Source of the DNA: Apostichopus japonicus
Lineage: Eukaryota > Echinodermata > Holothuroidea > Aspidochirotida > Stichopodidae
Assembly (NCBI RefSeq): GCF_037975245.1
Contig: NC_092571.1
Location: forward strand, 11,861,917-11,925,916
Direction: 5' to 3'
DNA length: 64,000 nt
Positions 38,701 to 44,556 of this stretch are shown here, in pieces. How positions within the stretch are numbered: position 1 is the first letter of the stretch; the number at the start of each line of letters is the position of its first letter. Made by a program: the position numbers and the translations under genes. The notes under the pieces were generated by a model. It was not told the DNA's origin. It searched no databases and saw only the letters and a list, made by a program, of their open reading frames with translations.

Positions 38701-41700
38701 GAGAAACCGGCAATCCTGAATGGCAGGCTAAGATATATATCACCTATCTTTGCATGCCTGCCTGTCTGTCCATGTCTGTGTCTATCTGTTTATCTCTTTG
38801 TTTATAAACACATTTTAGAAATTTTGGCATAACGATATTGATGGCACGATACAGTAGTGGGATGTTTCAGGAAGGGGGATAGGAAATAAAGATATTGATG
38901 GCACCATACAATAGTGGGATGTTTCAGGAAGGGGGATAGGAAATAAAGATATTGATGGCACCATACAATAGTGGGATGTTTCAGGAAGGGGGATAGGAAA
39001 TAAAGATATTGATGTCACGATACAGTAGTGGGATGTTTCAGGAAGGGGGATAGGAAATAAAGATATTGATGTCACCATACAGTAGTGGGATGTTTCAGGA
39101 AGGGGGATAGGAAATAAAGATATTGATGGCACCATACAATAGTGGGATGTTTCAGGAAGGGGGATAGGAAATAAAGATATTGATGGCACCATACAATAGT
39201 GGGATGTTTCAGGAAGGGGGATAGGAAATAAAGATATTGATGTCACCATACAGTAGTGGGATGTTTCAGGAAGGGGGATAGGAAATAAAGATATTGATGT
39301 CACGATACAGTAGTGGGATGTTTCAGGAAGGGGGATAGGAAATAAAGATATTGATGTCACCATACAGTAGTGGGATGTTTCAGGAAGGGGGATAGGAAAT
39401 AAAGATATTGATGTCACCATACAGTAGTGGGATGTTTCAGGAAGGGGGATAGGAAATAAAGATATTGATGGCACCATACAATAGTGGGATGTTTCAGGAA
39501 GGGGGATAGGAAATAAAGATATTGATGGCACCATACAATAGTGGGATGTTTCAGGAAGGGGGATAGGAAATAAAGATATTGATGTCACCATACAGTAGTG
39601 GGATGTTTCAGGAAGGGGGATAGGAAATAAAGATATTGATGTCACGATACAGTAGTGGGATGTTTCAGGAAGGGGGATAGGAAATAAAGATATTGATGTC
39701 ACCATACAGTAGTGGGATGTTTCAGGAAGGGGGATAGGAAATAAAGATATTGATGTCACCATACAGTAGTGGGATGTTTCAGGAAGGGGGATAGGAAATA
39801 AAGATATTGATGTCACCATACAGTAGTGGGATGTTTCAGGAAGGGGGATAGGAAATAACGATACTGATGGCACCATACAGTAGTGGGATGTTTCGGGAAG
39901 GGGGGTAGGAAATGAAATTGATTTTTTTTGTCAAGGACCTGATTTGACCGACAGTCTGCTTGTTGAGAACTTCTGCACCACAGTTTCTAAAATTGGTTCA
40001 GATCTGCAGTGCGCTGTAATTAAACGTCAACAGAGGTCATGGTTTTGGACAATTCACCCGCAACATTGACCTATACACAATCAATTGCATGGAGATCTCA
40101 AGTAAAATTGGTAGGATTTCTATGTAATCAATAAATGTATCTCTCTATATGTTACATATGCAACACATATAAAGATGAGCATTGAACCTGACCTCCTTTT
40201 TCATTTGTACAGTTTTCTATTCCGTTCCTGTTCCTATCGAACAGGATTGATACACACCAGAGCTCCAGAACTAGATCAATGCTGTAACAGTCCACCACTT
40301 GGGATAAATGCTTTTATTTGATACTTGGTATTCTCTTCCATTGATCACTTTCCATTTCCTCTTCAGAATTTTGACATGATGTACTCAACATTGGCAGAGG
40401 GTTAAGAGAGGTCGGTCCTCCTCCTCTTCTTCCTCCTATGTCAAAACTGCCTACCGATGTCTCACGGGGGCAGCAGGCGGTAGCAAGGAGGAGATGGAAT
40501 GTCGCTGGTACTGATTCCATGGAAAGAACATTCCGGCCCTGTTCAATTTGGAGTCGGCTCGTAAATCTAAGGGAGGCCTGCCTCTGGATGGACGTTTGTC
40601 AGATGGAAGCTGGCTCGCAGCATCTTCTGTGTTGATGATCAGGAGGAGAGATTGTGATTCTATCTCAAAGTCCTTGGATCGAATTGGGAAGTGAAGATGC
40701 TGTCGCTGCACTTTACAGTGAAAAATAGTCACTGTTATCACTATAGTAACCTTCTTTTACCATCCTCTTTTCTCTCCTCCTTCTCTTCTCATCCGCCTCC
40801 TCTGGTGTTAAATCCTCCGCTTGAAAGGGAGGGGGAGGTATGGTACGTTCAAATAATACTCACACTCTCAATCACTGCTGGACAAGAAATTTCCAATGTG
40901 TAATTATTCATTTTGACGGAAATCAGTGTTCATATATAGTAACTGTCTCATGGTTCTAAAATTCTAAAAAGTTACCTAAAGTACTATTTATTTCAAATGT
41001 ATTAGTATTGAAAAGTGTTGTCATGGCGACTTGAATTCCATTTTAATGTCTGGTCTGGTCGTCATAGTAGTGTGATGGCATTTAAAGATACTCTGCAGAG
41101 GTTGAAGATCAGACAATAAACAGGGAGGAAAGAGTTGCGCCTATGTTGCTCCTCCTCTAGTAGTGAAAACAAAATCTGTAATTAAGTTTGGTCATAGATT
41201 TGACCTGGTGATGAAACTGGCAAGCACATATTTTGTCAGTTTTTCACTGTCCGTTCATACTTTTAGCTCTGGTTTTTTATGTGTATGGGCCTTGGCTGCC
41301 TGATACAAAACACAGAAGTTGTGGGAAGTGATATAGGTGGTGGGAGAAACCATGGAGGTAAAACTGTTTTACCTCCATGGAGAAACCAACGTGACAGACA
41401 TTTATATTTTCTAAACTTTTGCCAAAATGAACATGAGTACAAGGGGGAAAAAAAATCCATTCTGAAAAGGAAATTAAGTAGGAAATTAGAGAGTATATAA
41501 AGCTTCCGAGAATTGTTTGAAATATATATTTCCATCCCCAAAAATATCATAGAAATTATTATGTATGGATGATGGAACACAATATTGTTGGTACAGGAGT
41601 ATGAGTGCATTGCATTGTTCTCCCCTTTCTTGTTTTTATTGATATTTTTTTTATCTTTTGCTTTATCCTCTGAGTACGGGCTACACTAGGCTGATGGCTT

Positions 41701-43055
41701 TTAATAACGACAAATAAAGAAAATGGTTCCAGTGGTTTCATCCACTTGTTTGCTTTTGTCAGGCATTCGCACAAGACAATCAAACCAAAACAATGATTTT
41801 AAAAAACGCCCAATTTTTGTTTGGCCGGGTGCAACTTGGTACCTTTGATTGTTGCTGCACAAGTACCTGTGTATGCAGAAGATTGTAGGCGGGGAGATTG
41901 TTAACTAGTATTTAGACGTGAAAGATCGTACCTTTGTGAGCCGCTTAATATGGGTGCACAAAAGGTTTTAGCCCTTTTTAGGATGAAAAACTAAAGTGCA
42001 TAATCAGGCAAGCACTGTTAGTACACGTTTAATATGTGTCTCAGCATGACGTCCCACGTCTGTTTAATCTGTGTCAGCATGACGTCTATTTCCTGATTCA
42101 CGTTTGGTTGGTTCTTGTTCGAAATAGGTCATTTTTAAAATTTTTAAAGCAGCATTTTGGTGACAAATTTCTGGCAATTTTTACCTGACTTGCAGAATAT
42201 TGTTCAAATTAAGTAAAGACTGCTAATTAATGAAACTAAGACAAAACAGTGTTTTACTTTTTTTACTGGTATTTAGCAAATTTTTAGTTACAGACACTTT
42301 TTCATAGTTATGATATGAATTTATATGTAAAAACTAAAGTACAGAGCCATAAAATGAGTACTTTCCAGGTTTTGCATGTTTTATTGAAAGTCAAACTGCT
42401 GCATGACCTGCATTGTAATAATTGAATAAAAATGCAGTTAATTCCTTAAAACATTGCTTTAAATACCAGAGGGGTTGGGGGTGGGGGAAGAGACTGGGGT
42501 TTGAGTTGTTTCTTATGCAAGTTGGCAAAGATTCAGTCCTATAGAAAACTGAATGTTAATGCTGCAGTTTTGTTGTGAAATGTGACACAGTCCTGTAACA
42601 CTAGTCAGTTGTTGAAGGAACAAAACTTACCCAGAAACCATACTCTGTTACTATGTTACAAAATAAGACAAGAACTGCTAATAATTAAGGCATAAAATTC
42701 AAGGTAAATATTTGCATTAAAAAAAAAATAACAGAATATTACCCGAAAATTTTATGACTCATAATTTTCCTGTATTTGACTAAATGGTTTTATAACTCCT
42801 GCAGTAACCCCATTCGATGTCTTGGCTAAACTGAGAGGTGTGTAAATTTATGTGTGACTATTAAATGACTTTCTGATACAAATAATCCTAAAGCAAAACG
42901 CTCTTTAACCAGACCAGAAGGATTGCGTAAGGAGGTGGGAAGAACAATATCTGCGAGAGAAAGAGAAGGTCAATGCCTACAAAAACAGAAGAACAATGTT
43001 AAACAAAACAAACAAAATTCAAAGAAAAGGAAGTTGGTGGGATGTTTTGATGTGA
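9161..43055 (+). CDS. Predicted nine-exon single-pass membrane receptor-like protein (383 aa), family not recognised
   Basis: Reconstructed join: 9161-9314, 16012-16335, 21232-21489, 26897-27015, 27321-27374, 34828-34860, 40367-40400, 42805-42837, 42913-43055. All junctions are GT-AG, phases match (1,1,1,0,0,0,1,1), and the total is 1152 nt, exactly 384 codons with the stop. The order is signal peptide, an eight-cysteine extracellular module, a Ser/Thr-rich stalk, a transmembrane helix at about residues 253-273, a basic stop-transfer stretch, then a tail with Y311 and Y320 in short exons. A symmetric phase 1-1 exon of about 108 codons is the usual layout for extracellular modules such as Ig-like domains, but the cysteine pattern is not a standard Ig pattern. 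The tail architecture suggests signalling or sorting; function is unknown. Exons could be missed, and the 3' end may be alternative. Confidence 0.6.
9315..11910. other. Intron 1, 5' part
   Basis: AT-rich intron sequence. A short stretch at about 10308-10346 resembles the outer DIRS left end (TTGCTTACCTTTCTCCTCACAACCT) and may be a relic. Nothing else is recognised. Confidence 0.45.
11911..12635 (-). pseudogene. Decayed LINE 3' fragment (RT C-terminal region and 3' tail)
   Basis: Read on the minus strand, broken frames encode segments typical of CR1/Rex-like non-LTR reverse transcriptases: KMVTDFRKV, then [26 protein letters not shown] and [17 protein letters not shown], and later a degraded [13 protein letters not shown] 3' end with GGGATTTAATAAAGTTGAAC and TTGAATC follows near 11911. 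Several stops and frameshifts are present. A 24-27 bp direct duplication repeats the TDFRKVTK codons near 12545-12597. The fragment is 5'-truncated as usual for LINEs. The exact clade is uncertain. Confidence 0.75.
12733..13102. mobile_element. hAT-like miniature transposon with 8-bp target duplication
   Basis: The 370-bp element is bounded by inverted ends CATAGGCGTAGGAG and (complement) CATAGGCTTAGGAG. Both sides are flanked by the direct repeat TGCATGAG (12725-12732 and 13103-13110). A second inverted block (GGGGGGCTG) lies just inside. It has no coding capacity. The 8-bp duplication points to hAT; the terminal bases are not the commonest hAT form. Confidence 0.8.
13111..15499. other. Intron 1, middle part
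   Basis: No gene or repeat recognised, apart from a G tract at about 14002-14016 and a T run at about 14057-14073. Small open frames here lack motifs. Confidence 0.45.
15521..15684 (+). mobile_element. Solo DIRS left-end sequence flanked by a 21-bp direct repeat
   Basis: The insert starts TTACTTCGCG and follows the DIRS left terminal repeat to its inner part (CCTCACAACCTTAGCACC, CCGGTCGTTGCCC, CTACCATCC). It is flanked by direct repeats 15500-15520 and 15685-15705 that agree at 20 of 21 positions. It carries no coding sequence. Confidence 0.75.
16012..16335 (+). CDS. Receptor-like gene exon 2: eight-cysteine extracellular module
   Basis: The acceptor is a long pyrimidine tract ending TTTTGTAG; the donor is G|GTGAGT. 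Length is 324 nt, phase 1 in and out. The product (about residues 52-159) has eight cysteines in the order C, CPC, CFC, CC, C, with the segments [21 protein letters not shown] and [12 protein letters not shown]. There is an N-linked sequon at NYT. Its GC content is above that of the neighbouring introns. The opening ([13 protein letters not shown]) and closing (YSFQIHFI) strands could fit a beta-sandwich, which is only an inference. I do not recognise the family. Confidence 0.7.
16362..17919 (+). mobile_element. Degraded DIRS-related non-coding element
   Basis: The left end (ATTTACTTTGTTTCTCCCTTACCTG, then CACTACTGGGGCATCC and CCAATTCTATCATCCAG) follows the order of the DIRS left repeat. The right end (GTAGTGCCCCAGAAG, then CTTGTAAATCACCAAACCAG and TTTGGGGAAT) follows the right repeat with its extension. 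The two ends are partly complementary. The interior has no protein frame and contains the duplicated TA arrays. It starts 26 bases after the exon 2 donor. Confidence 0.55.
17088..17740. repeat. Tandem duplication with period about 283 bp and GATA-interrupted TA arrays
   Basis: The unit from TTTGGAAAAAGTCT at 17088 to AAACAAAATGTATATA recurs at 17371 nearly unchanged. A third, truncated start lies at about 17632. Long TA runs with GATA interruptions follow each copy. The very high identity suggests a recent event or an assembly effect. Confidence 0.85.
17940..21231. other. Intron 2, remaining part
   Basis: AT-rich intron sequence. Minus-strand open frames at 18889-19146 and 19055-19255 overlap in different frames and are slightly protein-like, but I recognise no family. 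A TAATAATAATAGTAATTTATAAAG stretch near 20560 resembles a common dispersed-repeat tail. Confidence 0.4.
21232..21489 (+). CDS. Receptor-like gene exon 3: Ser/Thr-rich stalk
   Basis: 258 nt, phase 1 in and out, with acceptor TCTCTTTATCAG and donor GTGAGT. It encodes 86 residues, nearly half Ser or Thr, with TTTT and SSSS runs and no cysteine. This is typical of an O-glycosylated membrane-proximal stalk. Confidence 0.7.
22770..22988. repeat. Two-copy tandem duplication, about 107 bp
   Basis: The block with CACTGCAAGGA, ACATTCAAAGCCC and CACACAGTCATACCA followed by GCTAATTGG occurs twice in direct order with about 85-90% agreement by eye. Confidence 0.75.
24928..24966. repeat. 13-bp motif repeated three times
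   Basis: AACAATAGGGTTG occurs three times without a mismatch. Confidence 0.85.
26118..26476. mobile_element. TTAA-flanked miniature element, piggyBac-like, copy 1
   Basis: The 359-bp element is flanked by TTAA on both sides (26114-26117 and 26477-26480). The ends are AGGCATTGAAGACTC and (complement) AGGGTGTGAAGACTC. A second copy of equal length lies inverted at 52990-53348. TTAA duplication is the mark of piggyBac-type transposition. No transposase is encoded; open frames within it are chance. Confidence 0.8.
26504..26796. mobile_element. hAT-like miniature element, degraded
   Basis: The left end CAGCGGTCTGTAAAC...CCACGACCC mirrors the right end GGGTCGCGCCCC...GGACCTTCG. Flanking 8-mers CATTAACA and CATGAACA differ at one position. 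Length is 293 bp with no coding capacity. It lies 27 bp from the TTAA element. Confidence 0.65.
26897..27015 (+). CDS. Receptor-like gene exon 4: transmembrane segment
   Basis: 119 nt, phase 1 in and phase 0 out; acceptor ATCTTTCCAG, donor GTAAGT. It encodes a hydrophobic helix ([21 protein letters not shown], about residues 253-273). Basic residues follow (KAICKAR), giving a type I orientation with the C-terminus inside the cell. Confidence 0.7.
27321..27374 (+). CDS. Receptor-like gene exon 5: juxtamembrane cytoplasmic segment
   Basis: 54 nt, phase 0 in and out; acceptor TTGAATTTTAG, donor GTGAGT. The 18 residues are basic ([18 protein letters not shown]), as expected just inside the membrane. 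Confidence 0.6.
27375..30922. other. Intron 5, 5' part
   Basis: AT-rich. A very AT-rich block lies at about 28970-29100 and a G tract at about 28538-28550. A stretch at about 29852-29905 resembles the DIRS right end (AGACAGGTA...CCCAAACC). I see no exon. Confidence 0.4.
30923..31170 (+). mobile_element. DIRS-related 5' end fragment
   Basis: It starts ATTTACTTTGCTCCTCACTTACC and runs through the terminal repeat (CACAACCTTAGCACC, ACTGTGCACCCTCTATGACC, CTACCATTC) and on into leader-like sequence (CACGTATTTTTC, then GGGTTTTCGTC). It therefore extends past the terminal repeat. No coding frame or right end is found nearby. It is a truncated relative of the full element. Confidence 0.7.
31171..34280. 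other. Intron 5, middle part
   Basis: No gene seen. It contains several G or C homopolymers (about 31398-31407, 31636-31651, 33008-33018, 33637-33647) and a GA-rich tract at 32394-32432. Confidence 0.4.
34281..34619 (-). pseudogene. LINE reverse transcriptase C-terminal fragment
   Basis: The minus-strand frame reads [12 protein letters not shown], then [44 protein letters not shown] and [12 protein letters not shown] with a stop at 34281-34283. This is the usual C-terminal region of many non-LTR retrotransposons. One in-frame TAG interrupts it (34347-34349). A TAC/TAG-rich tail follows at 34245-34275. The insert is 5'-truncated and lies 209 bp before exon 6. Confidence 0.85.
34828..34860 (+). 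CDS. Receptor-like gene exon 6: 33-nt exon with a tyrosine motif
   Basis: Acceptor ACTCCTGTTTAG, donor GTAAAA (weak), phase 0 in and out. It encodes [11 protein letters not shown]; the acidic residues before Y311 resemble kinase substrate sites. An alternative upstream acceptor would bring in a TAG at once. It is supported by phase match and composition only. Confidence 0.45.
34861..36984. other. Intron 6, 5' part, with a two-copy duplication
   Basis: A CATT run lies at 35014-35035. Blocks at about 35530-35715 and 35762-35935 share TTTGTATGCT...CTTAAAATTGTTGCTTTTC and TGGTTTTACTGATATTTTC in the same order (period about 237 bp). No exon is supported. Confidence 0.5.
36985..37760. repeat. Irregular minisatellite with about 277-bp higher-order unit
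   Basis: Short units built from CATCATTTTCAGTAGCAA and CTAGTCTCTTATGCAA alternate for about 780 bp. The run starting at about 37074 is repeated almost entirely from about 37351, giving a higher-order period near 277 bp. Confidence 0.85.
38829..39914. repeat. 57-bp satellite, 19 units, with six-unit higher-order structure
   Basis: Nineteen units of 57 bp are nearly identical; they differ mainly at three positions (GATGG/GATGT, CACC/CACG, ACAA/ACAG). Units 6-11 and 12-17 show the same order of variants. The first and last units are the most divergent and both carry AACGATA. Because 57 is divisible by three, the minus strand shows a 353-codon open frame, which is not evidence of a gene. Confidence 0.95.
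40367..40400 (+). CDS. Receptor-like gene exon 7: 34-nt exon with YSTL
   Basis: Acceptor is a pyrimidine-rich tract ending CTCTTCAG; donor is GTTAAG (weak). Phase 0 in, phase 1 out. It encodes [12 protein letters not shown]320-S-T-L is a Yxx-hydrophobic motif, ITIM-like or an endocytic signal. The frame hits TAA six bases past the donor, so splicing is required. Confidence 0.45.
41350..41380. repeat. Perfect short hairpin
   Basis: CCATGGAGGTAAAA and its exact complement are separated by three bases. It lies in intron 7. It could form a stem in DNA or RNA; no function is known. Confidence 0.8.
42805..42837 (+). CDS. Receptor-like gene exon 8: 33-nt exon
   Basis: Acceptor ACTCCTGCAG, donor GAG|GTGTGT, phase 1 in and out, encoding [10 protein letters not shown] after the split valine codon. 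A second possible donor (GTAAAT at 42842) would lengthen the exon by four bases and switch exon 9 to its other open frame. Confidence 0.5.
42913..43055 (+). CDS. Receptor-like gene exon 9: charged C-terminal tail, stop at 43053-43055
   Basis: Acceptor TCTTTAACCAG, phase 1 in. The frame reads as a charged, probably helical tail ([19 protein letters not shown]...) ending GSWWDVLM and TGA. The neighbouring frame is also open to a consensus donor GTGAGT at 43091 in phase 0, matching the candidate exon at 44025. The exon may therefore be internal in some transcripts, or the A-rich tract near 42990-43030 may hide an indel. Confidence 0.5.
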
Positions 43056-44024
43056 GCAGTGATGCATTGACTGAATTGCATTCAGCATGGGTGAGTACAT
43101 GTTGATGGAATGCCAATAACATTGCGGTTGATAGTGGGTGCTGTAATTATCCTAGTGAGGGGGCGCAGGAGAAAATAGACAGGAAGGATAGAAGGTTGAC
43201 GACTGGTTCAAAATATTAAAGAGGTCATCGAGTGAGTGATTGGAAGGGGGGGGGGGGGCGGGTAACATTAAACTAAGTATTGAGGAAATCATTGCATTCC
43301 ATTTCACTGAATAATTTGGTAGGCTGCCATGCACGGAGGCTTTGGTTTACTCTGCTGAGATATGCCCCATAAAATCATTACTTTCTATATATCATGCCTA
43401 CATGTTTACTTGTAAGTAAAAGCAGATATTTGCATTGATTTTGGTTTAAAAAAAATAGAAAAAAGTTTTTTAACTCACTTGATGGTAAAATCACATCACC
43501 AAGCTTTTCATGGACATGACTATATATTTATACAGCTACTTTCGTTCAAATAAGGAACGAATTAAACAACAAAATTTTATAAAAAAAATTTGTCTTGGAT
43601 GTTCCATTTGATTGATAAAAATCCAAAAACATTGTCACTGGCCGGCTACGAAGTATTGAGAATCGGAATTATTCACTGGTTACTTAACCTTCTTTTGCCG
43701 GTCATTCTTGTTTTGTTCTTTAATAATTGCCAAAACAAGGATTTAAAATGGGTGTGGGGGTGGGGGAAGAATTGTTGTAGCATTTCTCTTGTAATAACTC
43801 TTTTATAGCAGCTTTGATTACTTTGCCTAGGAATGTTCCAATCTTCTGTTATAAGTGGAATTATTGCCCTCTTTTTTTGTTTAATGAACAGCTTTTTGAT
43901 TTTAACCATAAAGATCACCAGTATATCTCAAAATTTTAGCATGTCATGAAGGTTTTGCTTAAAAGAGATATTTTGTTAATATTGAATTCCTCAGAGTTAT
44001 TGACCTTTAAAATTATTCTTGTAG
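43056..44024. other. 3' flank of exon 9: untranslated region or intron
   Basis: No AATAAA follows soon after the stop at 43055. A consensus donor lies at 43091. G tracts occur at about 43247-43257. The stretch is either 3' untranslated sequence or an intron leading to the candidate exon at 44025. Confidence 0.4.
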
Positions 44025-44071
44025 ACTGATGAAGCTTCCCCAAATTATACAGAGCTCTGTAAAATATCTCA
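44025..44071 (+). CDS. Candidate additional tail exon with YTEL motif
   Basis: Acceptor AAATTATTCTTGTAG and consensus donor GTGAGT enclose 47 nt. In phase 0 it reads TDEASPNYTELCKIS and exits in phase 2. Phase 0 entry fits exons 5 and 6, and also fits exon 9 if that is spliced at 43091. The hydrophilic sequence with a Yxx-Leu motif is like the other tail exons. No convincing following exon is known; weak candidates start at 50110 and 52165. Confidence 0.45.
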
Positions 44072-44499
44072 GTGAGTGAAGATGCCCTGAGGGTCAATTA
44101 GTGACAATGAAATAACTCATCAAGTGTGAACCTCAACGACCAATATTTGATTTTCTAGCATATTTGCGAACGATTTTGATCGCCTTTTAAATAGTGTATG
44201 ACCTCAGCTCGCACCTGTGCTTACACCTTCCAAACTGTTTTTAGCACCCGCTTAGCTCACAGTATGTGTTCTGATAGGTCCAGTTCACAGCATGGCCATA
44301 ATAGCTCCAGCTCAAAGCAACCTTTTTTTTTGGCATTCCTTTGTAAAGTTTTCCATTTTAATATACATATATCATTGATATATCTTATGTAACAAATAAA
44401 TAAGATATTGGAGTGGTCTCTACTCTGAGTTTCATGTATCCATGAATCATGTTCATGTATCACATGTTCATGTGTCATGTTTCATGTTTCATGACGGTA

Positions 44500-44556
<57 letters not shown>

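Noticed and set aside
38815-39876. 353-codon minus-strand open frame
   Set aside because: It is created by a 57-bp satellite whose unit is a multiple of three; the protein is 18 copies of a 19-residue repeat with no start or splice context.
36985-39914. Arrays considered as CRISPR
   Set aside because: Repeats are contiguous without unique spacers and the genome is eukaryotic.
40438-40635. 65-codon frame just after exon 7
   Set aside because: No splice sites or motifs support it, and other frames in the same block are open for similar lengths.
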